From Acinetobacter silvestris (GTDB taxonomy: Bacteria; Pseudomonadota; Gammaproteobacteria; Pseudomonadales; Moraxellaceae), in contig NZ_NEGB01000012.1 of NCBI RefSeq assembly GCF_002135235.1, positions 1-49,275 on the forward strand: a stretch of 49,275 nucleotides of DNA, written 5' to 3'. Both the position numbers and the translations under genes were made by a program. How positions within the stretch are numbered: position 1 is the first letter of the stretch; each line of letters begins with the position of its first letter. The notes beneath the pieces were generated by a model. It saw only the letters and a list, made by a program, of their open reading frames with translations. It did no database searches and was not told the origin of the DNA. Positions 31,040-39,702 of this stretch are shown here, one piece after another.

Positions 31040-33244
31040 ATGGAAATTAAGGTCAATTATCTCGACAACCTTCGACTTGAAGCCAAGTTCGATGACTTTA
31101 CGGTAATCGCTGATCAACCGATCCGCTATAAAGGCGATGGTTCAGCGCCAGGGCCATTCGACTATTTTCTAGCTTCATCGGCGTTATGTGCGGCTTACTT
31201 TGTCAAGGTATATTGCCAAAGTCGCGATATTCCAACCGATAACATTCGTCTGTCTCAGAATAATATTGTTGATCCAGAGAACCGTTACAAGCAAATTTTT
31301 AAGATTCAGGTCGAGTTACCTACTGACATTTCCGACAAAGATCGCCAAGGTATTTTACGTTCGATTGAGCGTTGTACCGTAAAGAAAGTGGTACAAACTG
31401 GCCCAGAATTTGTAATTGAACACGTTGAAAGTATCGATGCTGATGCACAAGCGTTGTTGATGCCGAGCTTGGCTTCAGAAAACAATACTTATATTCCTGG
31501 TAAAGACCTGCCTTTGGAAGAAACCATTGCCAACATGTCTGGTATTTTGGCTAACTTAGGTATGAAGATTGAAATCGCTTCATGGCGTAATATTGTGCCA
31601 AATGTGTGGTCTTTACACATTCGTGATGCGCAAGCGCCGATGTGTTTTACCAACGGCAAAGGTTCAACCAAAGAAAGTGCATTGGCTTCGGCGTTGGGTG
31701 AATTCATTGAGCGCTTAAACTGTAACTTCTTCTATAACGACCAATTTTGGGGTGAAGAGATTGCTAATGCTGAATTTGTACATTATCCAGAAGAAAAATG
31801 GTTTAAGCCAGGTCCGAATGATGCGCTACCAGAAGAAATTCTCGATGAATACTGCCTAGAGATTTACAATCCTGACGATGAGCTGCTTGGTTCACATTTG
31901 TACGATACCAACTCTGGTAATGTACAGCGTGGTATTTGCTCCCTACCCTTTGTACGTCATTCTGATAGTGAGGTGGTGTATTTCCCATCGAATCTAATCG
32001 AAAACTTGTATTTAAGTAACGGCATGAGTGCGGGTAATACCTTGGCCGAAGCACAGGTGCAGTGTTTATCCGAAATATTTGAACGTGCCGTGAAGCGTGA
32101 AATTATTGAAGGTGAAATGACACTGCCAGATGTACCGCAAGAGGTGTTGGCTAAATACCCGAGTATTCTAGCGGGTATCCAAGCGCTAGAGGAGCAAGGC
32201 TTTCCTGTATTGGTGAAGGATGCCTCGTTAGGTGGGAAGTATCCAGTCATGTGCGTGACCTTAATGAATCCACGTACGGGTGGTGTATTTGCATCTTTTG
32301 GGGCACATCCAAAATTGGAAGTGGCATTAGAGCGTAGCTTGACGGAGTTACTACAAGGTCGTAGTTTTGAAGGCTTAAATGATTTGCCTCAACCTACCTT
32401 TAGTCGTAATGCGGTGACTGAGCCGAATAATTTTGTTGAACATTTTATTGATTCTAGCGGTGTGGTGTCGTGGCACTTTTTCAGTGCTAAAGCCGATCAT
32501 GAATTTGTCGAGTGGGATTTTACTGCTCAGGGTAAGAACTCAAATGCCGAAGAGGCTGCTGCATTGTTCAGTATTCTTGAGGATATGGGCAAAGAAGTCT
32601 ATATGGCGGTGTATGAGCATTTAGGCGCAACAGCCTGCCGTATTTTGGTACCTGATTATTCAGAAATTTATCTAGTCGAGGATTTAATCGAGGATAACAC
32701 CAATAAAGCGCTGCTGTTCCGTGAAGATATTTTGAACTTACATCGCTTGGATGATGAAAGTCTTGAAGCACTGCTTGAACGTTTAGAAGACAGTGATTCA
32801 GATGATTATACCGAGATCAAAACTTTGATTGGTATTGAATTTGACGACAATACGGCTTGGGGGCAGCTCACAGTTTTAGAGTTAAAACTGCTGATTTATC
32901 TTGCCTTGCAGCAATTTGAAGAAGCTAAAGATTTAGTGGAAGCCTTCTTGCAATATAACACCAATACGGTTGAGCGCGGATTATTCTATCAGTGTCTGAA
33001 TGTGGTGCTTGAGGTAATGTTGGATGACGAGCTGGAGCTAGATGATTATGTCGCTAATTTCCGTCGCATGTTTGGCAATGAGCGTATGGATACAGCGTTA
33101 GGCTCTGTGAATGGTAGCGTACGCTTCTATGGTTTAACTCCGACGAGTATGAAACTCGAAGGTCTTGATCGTCATTTACGTCTCGTCGATAGCTATAAAA
33201 AATTGCATGCAGCCCGAGCTAAAGTGGCAGCTTTATCCAGTTAA
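31040..33244 (+). CDS. OsmC domain / YcaO domain fusion protein
   Basis: 734 aa. Residues 1 to about 140 form an OsmC-like thiol peroxidase fold with the cysteine pair Cys50 (SSALCAAY) and Cys112 (ERCTVKK). From about 160 onward is a YcaO domain like E. coli YcaO: GKGSTKESALASALGEFIERL is the ATP-binding region, and SAGNTLAEAQVQCLSEIFERAV and CRILVPDYSEIY follow. The C-terminal part is helical and acidic. YcaO enzymes activate amide bonds with ATP. E. coli YcaO is tied to RimO beta-methylthiolation of S12. No RiPP precursor or cyclase partner is nearby, so a peptide-toxin role is unlikely. Confidence 0.9.
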   Translation: MEIKVNYLDNLRLEAKFDDFTVIADQPIRYKGDGSAPGPFDYFLASSALCAAYFVKVYCQSRDIPTDNIRLSQNNIVDPENRYKQIFKIQVELPTDISDKDRQGILRSIERCTVKKVVQTGPEFVIEHVESIDADAQALLMPSLASENNTYIPGKDLPLEETIANMSGILANLGMKIEIASWRNIVPNVWSLHIRDAQAPMCFTNGKGSTKESALASALGEFIERLNCNFFYNDQFWGEEIANAEFVHYPEEKWFKPGPNDALPEEILDEYCLEIYNPDDELLGSHLYDTNSGNVQRGICSLPFVRHSDSEVVYFPSNLIENLYLSNGMSAGNTLAEAQVQCLSEIFERAVKREIIEGEMTLPDVPQEVLAKYPSILAGIQALEEQGFPVLVKDASLGGKYPVMCVTLMNPRTGGVFASFGAHPKLEVALERSLTELLQGRSFEGLNDLPQPTFSRNAVTEPNNFVEHFIDSSGVVSWHFFSAKADHEFVEWDFTAQGKNSNAEEAAALFSILEDMGKEVYMAVYEHLGATACRILVPDYSEIYLVEDLIEDNTNKALLFREDILNLHRLDDESLEALLERLEDSDSDDYTEIKTLIGIEFDDNTAWGQLTVLELKLLIYLALQQFEEAKDLVEAFLQYNTNTVERGLFYQCLNVVLEVMLDDELELDDYVANFRRMFGNERMDTALGSVNGSVRFYGLTPTSMKLEGLDRHLRLVDSYKKLHAARAKVAALSS

Positions 33245-33335
33245 GGTAACGAGTTTAGGCAGTATTAGATACCAGTGTTACTCGGCTGGTATTTGATCTG
33301 GTCATATTGCACACCCTAAAATAATCTCAATCCTG

Positions 33336-33367
33336 AATAGGCCTAATGTAAAGATTAGGCTTATTTT
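33336..33367 (+). terminator. Rho-independent terminator after the OsmC-YcaO gene
   Basis: GCCTAAT (33341-33347) and ATTAGGC (33354-33360), extended by AATA/TATT outside a bulge, then seven T's. The rest of 33368-33617 is AT-rich with no gene. Confidence 0.85.
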
Positions 33368-33617
33368 TTTGCATAGCTGATACGTATATAAAAAACAGCA
33401 TGAGAATGTTTTATGTAAAACTTTGATTTTAAATTAATAAATTTTTATACAGATATTCCGTATTAGAAAGTGATTATTTTATTCAATTTTATCGATATGA
33501 AAAGCTGACAATTGTTCGCTTTTTTTATAAAGAGTTGTAATTGAGTAAGTTCATTTTACTTCATGATCTAAATTGTCTATTGTCAGATTAATTTTATAAA
33601 AAAGTGAGCAATACATA

Positions 33618-33983
33618 ATGAAAAAATTACCTTTGATCCTTTCTACACTTTTACTGGCAGTGACCGCAAATGTATGGGCTGGTCATGAGGATGACCAAAA
33701 GATTATGACCGCTGCTGCTAAACATCCAGTGACAGTAGCACAGGCTAAAAAATTAGGCGATGAAACAGCGGTAAGTGTTACAGGAACTATTGTTCGCCAA
33801 ATTAAACATGAACATTACGAGCTAAAAGATGCATCGGGTACGATTGTTGTTGATATTGACGAAAAGTTAGCGACAGCTGAGCAGTTAAAGGCGGGTACGA
33901 AAGTTAAGGTTTTAGGTGAGGTTGATACCCATAAGCACAGACCAACCGATATTGATGCGGTGAAAGTCGAATTTATGAAGTAA
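33618..33983 (+). CDS. YgiW/YdeI-family periplasmic OB-fold stress protein
   Basis: 121 aa with signal peptide cleaved after NVWA. The mature part TVAQAKKLGDETAVSVTGTIVRQIKHEHYELKDASGTIVVDID...LKAGTKVKVLGEVDTH...IDAVKVEF is the BOF (bacterial OB-fold, formerly DUF388) domain. E. coli YgiW and YdeI are implicated in peroxide and antimicrobial-peptide stress. Length and motifs are normal. It is convergent with an MFS gene. Confidence 0.9.
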   Translation: MKKLPLILSTLLLAVTANVWAGHEDDQKIMTAAAKHPVTVAQAKKLGDETAVSVTGTIVRQIKHEHYELKDASGTIVVDIDEKLATAEQLKAGTKVKVLGEVDTHKHRPTDIDAVKVEFMK

Positions 33984-33990
33984 TTTATTC

Positions 33991-34028
33991 AATCAAACAG
34001 GTCAGTATTTTCACTGACCTGTTTGATT
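33991..34028. terminator. Long perfect hairpin between convergent genes
   Basis: Sixteen perfect pairs: AATCAAACAGGTCAGT (33991-34006), loop ATTTTC, ACTGACCTGTTTGATT (34013-34028). The minus-strand MFS gene ends inside it (stop at 34011-34013). T tracts are weak on both sides, so it may act by hairpin pausing or mRNA 3'-end protection rather than as a classical terminator. Confidence 0.65.
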
Positions 34029-35192
34029 TGTACGCTTGAGATGGTTCAAGAGCAGATAAATACACAATAACCCCATACCTATACAAAAACTGAGTACACC
34101 CACAATCAATCCAAAATGATCAGATAAGTAACCCACAGCGATAATTGGGATAATCGTGCCTAAATACGCTAAGAATAAATATGTAGAAACAATAGCCGCT
34201 CTATTCTCTATTTGAGTCATGTGATGAACCAGTGCAAAAGCCGCCAGTAAGCCTAAACCATGCCCAATTCCTACACAAATAACGCTGATAAAAAACAGCC
34301 AACTCCATTGCATACTCATGCATATTGTCAGTAGCACATAACTAGTAATTAGTAATATTAATCCAATATTTAAGCTTTTATGCATGGGCATAGATTTGGC
34401 AAGAAATTGAGCTAGTGCTGAAACGAATAGAATACAGGCAATGGTACTTCCACTGACCAAAGGCCCATGCCAAGGGATCACATCTTTAATAAATGAGGGG
34501 GCAAGTGAAGCAAATAAACTGAATGAGCCAAAGGCAGCAAAAGCAGTAAAGCTAGCAATATAAAAGAGTCGTTTATACTGTGCTGCAGGAAATTCTAAAT
34601 GCGGTGCAATGGAAAAAGGTTGCTTTTCAAAAGCCAAAAATTTTAAGTAAAATAAACTAATTAGACTCAGTATTGCACCTAAAATCACAGGTAAATAGGG
34701 GGTAACAAGGGGCTGGGCTGAGAATTGGGCAATGCTACCGCCTATAAAAGGCCCTAAACCAAAACCAATCACGGTAATAATAGAGCTTAACTGTGCAGCA
34801 TGCTGTTTATGTGAGTCTGGAATGGTATAAATTAAGCCTAACATTGCAGACGTGCTAATTAAACCAGAAGCAATGCCAATAATAAAACGACCAAAACCAA
34901 GCATATAGGTGTTTTCTGCAAAAACAGAAATAATTAAACCTATCACTGCAAAGCATAAGCCGATTTGTAAGGTACGAATAAAACCAATGCTATTACTGGT
35001 ACGACCTAAAAATAGTAAGGTCGTCATACATCCGAACATGTATGACACAAATATATAAGTAATATGGCTTGGGAGAAGGTGCCAAAGTTGCTGGTAGATT
35101 GGATAGAGTGGGCTGGCTAAAGCCGTCCCAATGGTACCAATACACAAAGCTAGGCTAACCATAATAAATGGTCGCCATGATTGTTGAGTCAT
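34011..35192 (-). CDS. MFS transporter (drug/metabolite efflux type)
   Basis: 393 aa with twelve hydrophobic segments and the major-facilitator layout. The motif A region between TM2 and TM3 is LGRTSNSIGFIRTLQIG, somewhat divergent. ALASPLYPIYQQL in TM1 and GFGLGPFIGGSIAQ in TM5 (motif C-like) are typical of drug:proton antiporters. No ribosome binding site is obvious before the ATG. The substrate cannot be predicted. It stands alone, with the upstream gap 35193-35574 holding a parS site. Confidence 0.85.
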   Translation of the reverse strand: MTQQSWRPFIMVSLALCIGTIGTALASPLYPIYQQLWHLLPSHITYIFVSYMFGCMTTLLFLGRTSNSIGFIRTLQIGLCFAVIGLIISVFAENTYMLGFGRFIIGIASGLISTSAMLGLIYTIPDSHKQHAAQLSSIITVIGFGLGPFIGGSIAQFSAQPLVTPYLPVILGAILSLISLFYLKFLAFEKQPFSIAPHLEFPAAQYKRLFYIASFTAFAAFGSFSLFASLAPSFIKDVIPWHGPLVSGSTIACILFVSALAQFLAKSMPMHKSLNIGLILLITSYVLLTICMSMQWSWLFFISVICVGIGHGLGLLAAFALVHHMTQIENRAAIVSTYLFLAYLGTIIPIIAVGYLSDHFGLIVGVLSFCIGMGLLCIYLLLNHLKRTNQTGQ

Positions 35193-35460
35193 AATAAAGG
35201 CTTTATCTGAAAATAAAAAATACCAATCTGAGATGTTGAATGGATTGGTATAGAAGAAGTGAAATCTTAAAACAGCTTAAAACTTAATCAATGCTGGGTC
35301 AATCTTATTCTTGAATAATTACGGGATATATCATCTATATCTTTTTATATTTTAGAAAGGGTAAATGGAGATCTAGAGTTTGATAAATTTTTTGAATTAT
35401 TCTTTAGTTATAAAATCAGATGATATTCAAAGTAAACCAGTAGAGTGAGAACATGATGTT

Positions 35461-35476
35461 TGTTCCACGTGAAACG
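35461..35476. other. parS-like site
   Basis: TGTTCCACGTGAAACG matches TGTTYCACGTGRAACA at 15 of 16 positions. It lies in the 382-bp gap 35193-35574 between the MFS and dsbC-like genes, about 9 kb right of the probable oriC. Nothing else is recognised in that gap. Confidence 0.82.
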
Positions 35477-35574
35477 CGTTAGATTTTTATTTTTAAACAA
35501 ACTTAAAACATTGCATTTAATTTTTAAGTTTAGAATCTCTGACTAGAAAATAGCGATTAGAAAATGAGTATTCT

Positions 35575-36276
35575 ATGTTGAAAAAAATGGCAGCTTTGAT
35601 ATTAAGTTTAGCAATGATGAGTTCTAGTTTTGCCAGTGTTGAAACTGTGAAAGCCAAATTAATGCAGCAATATCCAAATGTAAAAATAAATGATTTGAAA
35701 ACCACTGAAATGCAAGGTTTGTATAGTGGTACTTTGGACAACCAAATTGTGTATGTTGATGAAGATGTTCAACACATTTTTGTCGGTTCGATGATCCGTC
35801 TTAAAGATCAGAGAAACTTGACTAAAGATTTAGCTATTCAAAAAAATAGTATTGATTTTAGCAAGCTACCGTTTAATGATGCGATTAAAACAGTACGGGG
35901 TAATGGCAAGCGACAGTTGGCCATTTTTTCTGACCCCAATTGCCCATACTGCAAGACGCTTGAAGGGAATTTAACTCAACTGAATGATGTCACGATTTAT
36001 ACTTTTATTTATCCGATCAAAACACAGTCTATTCTACCGTCTAAGCAAGTATGGTGTTCAGCCAATAAAGAATTTGCATGGAAAAATTTAATTCAAAATG
36101 GTGTGAAACCCAGTGCAGCAGTTACGTGTGAAACACCGATTGAACGTAATTTAGAACTCGGTAAACATTTGGGTTTGCAAGGAACCCCTGCGATAATCTT
36201 CTCAACTGGTTATACCGTTATGGGGGCCTACCCTGCTGATAAAATTGAGCAAATTTGGACGAAGCAGGGCCTTTAA
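35575..36276 (+). CDS. DsbC-like thiol:disulfide isomerase
   Basis: 233 aa, signal peptide ending SSSFA. An N-terminal dimerisation-type region (21-90) is followed by a thioredoxin fold with active site CPYC (Cys123-Cys126) in FSDPNCPYCKTLE and the cis-Pro GTPAIIF (Pro205). A second pair, Cys161 and Cys185, is typical of DsbC and DsbG. It repairs wrong disulfides in the periplasm. Start is ATG 35575 with no strong ribosome binding site. DsbC versus DsbG cannot be decided from sequence alone. A terminator follows. Confidence 0.9.
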   Translation: MLKKMAALILSLAMMSSSFASVETVKAKLMQQYPNVKINDLKTTEMQGLYSGTLDNQIVYVDEDVQHIFVGSMIRLKDQRNLTKDLAIQKNSIDFSKLPFNDAIKTVRGNGKRQLAIFSDPNCPYCKTLEGNLTQLNDVTIYTFIYPIKTQSILPSKQVWCSANKEFAWKNLIQNGVKPSAAVTCETPIERNLELGKHLGLQGTPAIIFSTGYTVMGAYPADKIEQIWTKQGL

Positions 36277-36278
36277 AT

Positions 36279-36309
36279 AAAAAAAGCACCTGAATAAGGT
36301 GCTTTTTTT
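36279..36309. terminator. Bidirectional terminator
   Basis: AAAAAAAGCACCT (36279-36291), loop GAATA, AGGTGCTTTTTTT. It sits between the convergent dsbC-like and GlsB genes and has A and T tracts for both. Confidence 0.92.
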
Positions 36310-36321
36310 ATTTATTTGTTT

Positions 36322-36573
36322 TTAAGTACGTTTTGCAATGAAGTTATAAATAAACAAGACAAGAACGGCACCTACGACAGATGCGATAAAGCCAGCAGAT
36401 GCACCTTTAGGATAAAGTCCAAGGAGTTGTCCTCCATAGGTTGCAACCAATGAACCCACAATACCTAAGGCAACGGTCACGAGAAAGCCTGCTTTATCAT
36501 CTCCAGGGTGAATTGCACGGGCAATTAAACCTGCAAAAAAACCAATAATAATTGCACCAATTAATGCCATCAT
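36322..36573 (-). CDS. GlsB/YeaQ/YmgE family small membrane protein
   Basis: 83 aa, three hydrophobic segments: ALIGAIIIGFFAGLIARAI, TVALGIVGSLVATYG and GFIASVVGAVLVLFIYNFI. A PGDDKAGF turn lies between the first two, as in transglycosylase-associated stress proteins. AGGAG seven bases before the ATG at 36573 fixes the start. The role is unknown, though such genes are often induced by stress. Confidence 0.9.
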   Translation of the reverse strand: MMALIGAIIIGFFAGLIARAIHPGDDKAGFLVTVALGIVGSLVATYGGQLLGLYPKGASAGFIASVVGAVLVLFIYNFIAKRT

Positions 36574-36721
36574 CGGAGTTCTCCTTTTTTTATCTTTTCT
36601 AATATTAAGGAATTGAATATACAATTTATTTTTGATTATTTTAGTGAATCTTAAAAGTACAGCTTTGCTACAATATGTTGCTTTTTTGTTCCTGTAGTTT
36701 GAGTTTATAGGTACCTAAAAA

Positions 36722-36739
36722 AAGCGGCTTACGCCGCTT
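36722..36739 (-). terminator. Rho-independent terminator of hpt
   Basis: AAGCGGC (36722-36728), loop TTAC, GCCGCTT (36733-36739). On the minus strand the stem is followed by TTTTTTAGG. It is 21 bp after the hpt stop. Confidence 0.88.
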
Positions 36740-36760
36740 CATTATTTTCATACTGCAACA

Positions 36761-37288
36761 TTAAAGACCAATTTCACCAATAAATGGAAGATGACGATAT
36801 TTTTGATCGTAATCTAAACCATAACCGACAATGAATTTATCTTCGACTTCAAAGCCAAGGAATTGAACATTGAGGTCAATTTCACGGCGTGAAGGTTTGC
36901 TGACTAAAGTGCAGAGTTCAATCGAATTGGGTTGACGCGTTTCTAAAATTTCTAATACTTTGCTGAGGGTATTTCCTGAGTCAATAATATCTTCAACAAC
37001 AAGCACATCTTTACCTCGAATTTCGCCGTCTAAATCTTTTAAGATTTTGACATCACGAGATGATGATGTTCCACCGCCGTAGCTAGATACCGTCATAAAA
37101 TCGAGTTCGTGTTCTTTGTTGATTGAACGGCATAAATCTGCCATAAAAATAACTGAACCACGCAATAAACCGATTAAAACCAGCTCTTTGTCGCTAGTAG
37201 CATAATGAGCATCAATTTGTTTTCCAAGTTCTTTGACTTTCGCTTGAATTTCTTCAGTTGAAATCATCACTTTCATTTGGATGGTCAT
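36761..37288 (-). CDS. hpt: Hypoxanthine phosphoribosyltransferase
   Basis: Salvages hypoxanthine (and guanine) to IMP/GMP with PRPP. 175 aa with the PRPP loop [14 protein letters not shown] (about 96-109), the [12 protein letters not shown] phosphate region and [13 protein letters not shown] near the C-terminus. Two further in-frame Met codons (5 and 8) could be alternative starts. AGG lies 11 bases before the first ATG, so translation initiation is not strongly marked. An intrinsic terminator ends only 18 bp upstream of the start codon, which is odd (see the finding). guaD, also purine salvage, is upstream on the same strand. Confidence 0.95.
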   Translation of the reverse strand: MTIQMKVMISTEEIQAKVKELGKQIDAHYATSDKELVLIGLLRGSVIFMADLCRSINKEHELDFMTVSSYGGGTSSSRDVKILKDLDGEIRGKDVLVVEDIIDSGNTLSKVLEILETRQPNSIELCTLVSKPSRREIDLNVQFLGFEVEDKFIVGYGLDYDQKYRHLPFIGEIGL

Positions 37289-37306
37289 GGAGATAAATAC
37301 CTAAAC

Positions 37307-37341
37307 AAAAAAATAAAAAAAGGTGTTGACCTGCAACACCT
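37307..37341 (-). terminator. Rho-independent terminator between guaD and hpt
   Basis: AGGTGTTG (37321-37328), loop ACCTG, CAACACCT (37334-37341). On the minus strand it is followed by a 14-nt almost pure T run. It ends 18 bp before the hpt start codon, so it either ends the guaD transcript or attenuates hpt. Confidence 0.85.
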
Positions 37342-37418
37342 GAAATATGTCTTAATTTTAAAACATATCAACTCAATATGCATCACTTTTGCTAATTGAA
37401 AATGTAAATAGGCGATTT

Positions 37419-37532
37419 TTAGTGTGCATCACGTTTTAAAAGTAATGTACAAACCACAAAAACCGTGGCTATTAAAAATACCTTTTTCTTCGTCAATTTT
37501 AAGCTCTTTCTATGTTCAGTTTTTTTGCTCAT
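37419..37532 (-). CDS. Possible 37-aa single-pass membrane protein
   Basis: Reading from ATG 37532, the frame gives MSKKTEHRKSLKLTKKKVFL and IATVFVVCTLLLKRDAH: a basic N-terminus, one hydrophobic helix and a basic tail, an N-in small membrane protein pattern. It overlaps the end of guaD by 17 bases, suggesting translational coupling. GGTG ten bases upstream is a weak ribosome binding site. Function unknown; it may be spurious. Confidence 0.35.
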   Translation of the reverse strand: MSKKTEHRKSLKLTKKKVFLIATVFVVCTLLLKRDAH

Positions 37533-38835
37533 ACGCTTTTTCACCAAAAATATAAGTCGCTTGAATACTCCGGTCATCACCCATGGTAAACAGTGCAAAT
37601 AAAGCATCTTCAATATTTTTAGCACGTTGTTGGCGCAGTTGCTGTAAAGCTGTGGCTTTTAGATTGAGCACGACAAAGTCGGCTTCTTTACCGATATTGA
37701 AATTACCTAACTTATCATCTAAATGTAGCGCTTTCGCGGCACCCAGCGTGGCATGATACAGAGATTCAAAAGCAGATAATTTATTGCCTTGTAATTGCTG
37801 CACTTTGTAGGCTTCATTGATGGTTTGTAGCTGACAAAAAGATGTGCCAGCGCCGATATCTGTGCCTAAACCCACTTTCACTTGTTTTTCCCAAGTTTTA
37901 TTTAATGGAAATAAACCACTGCCGAGAAATAAGTTTGAGGTTGGGCAGAATGCAATTGCAGAGTCGGTATCATGCATACAGTCCCATTCCGCATCTTCTA
38001 AATGTACGCAATGCGCAAAGACAGAACGCTCACCTGTTAAACCATAATGGTGATAAACATCTAAATAGCCTTTTTGTTCAGGGAATAGATCTTTAACCCA
38101 AGCAATCTCATTTTTATTTTCACTTAAATGCGTGTGTAAATAGACATCAGGATATTCAGCTTTGAGCTGCCCTGCTCTTTCTAGTTGTTCGGGTGTAGAG
38201 GTTGGTGCAAAACGTGGTGTGATGGCATATAAATTACGTCCTTTGCCGTGCCATTTTTCAATCAGTGCTTTGGAGTCGTGATACGCACTTTCTGGGGTGT
38301 CGGTTAGTTCCTCAGGTGCATGACGATCCATCATCACTTTACCTGCAATCAAACGCATTTGATGTTGTTCTGCAGCTTCAAATAAAGCATCTACAGATTC
38401 AGAATGCACCGTACAAAATACCAATGCTGTGGTGGTACCATTTTTGAGTAATTCATTTACGAAAAATTGTGCGATTTTATCGGCATAATGTTTATCTTTA
38501 AACTGCATTTCAGTCGGGAATGTATACGTATTTAACCATTCTAAAAGTTGTTCGCCATAAGCACCCACCATTTCAGTTTGTGGGAAATGAATATGGGTAT
38601 CAATTAAACCTGGAACAATCAATTGCTCAGGATAATGCTCGATTTGTACATTATTATTCAGTTGTTGTTGACCTTCAGCCCATGGTCCAAACCAGATGAT
38701 TTTTCCGTGTTGGGTAATGAGTAAGCCATCTTCTAAATAGCGAACTTGTTCGGCAATATCGGATGCCTGTACAACGATACTTTGAATATCTAAAAAGCGA
38801 CCACGAATAGCGCGCTGAGTTTGAGTAGGAGACAT
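37516..38835 (-). CDS. guaD: Guanine deaminase
   Basis: Hydrolyses guanine to xanthine and ammonia. 439 aa in the amidohydrolase superfamily. Metal ligands appear in VPGLIDTHIHFPQTEM (His81, His83), the later His residues in THLSENKNEI and FAHCVHL, and Asp in GLGTDIGAGTS. The start is ATG 38835 with AGG five bases upstream; a TTG further out (38847) is not needed. It is divergent from a nucleotidyltransferase-like gene. Confidence 0.93.
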   Translation of the reverse strand: MSPTQTQRAIRGRFLDIQSIVVQASDIAEQVRYLEDGLLITQHGKIIWFGPWAEGQQQLNNNVQIEHYPEQLIVPGLIDTHIHFPQTEMVGAYGEQLLEWLNTYTFPTEMQFKDKHYADKIAQFFVNELLKNGTTTALVFCTVHSESVDALFEAAEQHQMRLIAGKVMMDRHAPEELTDTPESAYHDSKALIEKWHGKGRNLYAITPRFAPTSTPEQLERAGQLKAEYPDVYLHTHLSENKNEIAWVKDLFPEQKGYLDVYHHYGLTGERSVFAHCVHLEDAEWDCMHDTDSAIAFCPTSNLFLGSGLFPLNKTWEKQVKVGLGTDIGAGTSFCQLQTINEAYKVQQLQGNKLSAFESLYHATLGAAKALHLDDKLGNFNIGKEADFVVLNLKATALQQLRQQRAKNIEDALFALFTMGDDRSIQATYIFGEKAYEQKN

Positions 38836-39044
38836 GGAAACCTGCAAATTTTATTTTTCGATTGATTGTACCTGAAAAGCGTAGTTCCAGATGGTGTCTG
38901 CTTTATTTAAATAGTTTGAGTTAGTATCAAAGGTTGTGTCATTTAGCTTAATTTGATGAGGTTAAGTTGGTGAGATAGTTTAAACGTTCAGTTTTCCATA
39001 GCTTTAAGTTTAGTGATTAAAATGATGAATGAGAGATTTAAGGT

Positions 39045-39626
39045 ATGCATCAACCTCAAAAAATAAACGAAAATCTAGAGCGCATTATTCGGAGTCATAC
39101 TGAGTTATTAGAAATTTTAGAGTATCTGTCTGAAATACAACCACAGGCTTATGTGTGTGCTGGCATCATTCGTAATCTGGTTTGGTCTTATTTACATGGG
39201 CAAAATTATGTTCTTAAGCGGACTGAAGTTGATGTCATTTTTTATGATGCTGACGATTTGAATCAAGTTCATGCTCAGTATTTAAGTCAGCAACTTTCAC
39301 AGAGATTTCCAAAAATAGAATGGGATGTGACCAATCAAGCTTTTGTGCATCAGTGGTATCGCTTAGAAAGTGGCGAGTGTATTGAACCCTTGCATTCGAT
39401 TGTTGAAGCTTTGTCTTTATGGCCAGAAACCGCAACGGCCATTGCTGTTCACTTACTCAAAAATGGTCATTTGGATGTGATTGCACCATTTGGTTTAACT
39501 GATTTATTTGGGCTGAAATTACGTTGGAATAATGCTTTGGTCAGTCATGAGATTTTTATGCAACGTGTAAATTCTAAAAAATTTTTAGAGCGATGGTCTA
39601 ATTTGAAGCTTATTGTGGATGAGTGA
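39045..39626 (+). CDS. Nucleotidyltransferase-like protein (NTP_transf_6/DUF925)
   Basis: 193 aa. YVCAGIIRNLVWSYLHG followed by TEVDVIFYDADDLN resembles the polymerase-beta-like fold of the DUF925 family, in which (D/E)-x-D after a glycine-rich helix would bind metal. The downstream FVHQWYRL, SIVEALSLWPETATAIAVHL and PFGLTDLFGLKLRWN blocks also fit that family. AAGGT precedes the ATG. The target is unknown. It is monocistronic and convergent with the TerC gene. Confidence 0.8.
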   Translation: MHQPQKINENLERIIRSHTELLEILEYLSEIQPQAYVCAGIIRNLVWSYLHGQNYVLKRTEVDVIFYDADDLNQVHAQYLSQQLSQRFPKIEWDVTNQAFVHQWYRLESGECIEPLHSIVEALSLWPETATAIAVHLLKNGHLDVIAPFGLTDLFGLKLRWNNALVSHEIFMQRVNSKKFLERWSNLKLIVDE

Positions 39627-39654
39627 TCTTTAGTTATATTTGAGGCGTATTCTA

Positions 39655-39687
39655 AAAAATAAAGAGCCCTCCGATGAGGAAGGCTGT
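39655..39687. terminator. Terminator between convergent genes
   Basis: AGCCCTCC (39665-39672) and GGAAGGCT (39678-39685) pair with one mismatch. On the minus strand it is followed by CTTTATTTTTTAG, so it mainly serves the TerC gene. Confidence 0.75.
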
Positions 39688-39702
39688 TGAAACAATTGGT
39701 GA

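Noticed and set aside
31040..33244. RiPP (thiazole/oxazole-modified peptide) biosynthetic cluster from the YcaO domain
   Set aside because: No precursor peptide, dehydrogenase, E1-like partner or transporter adjacent. The sequence resembles the housekeeping E. coli YcaO type.
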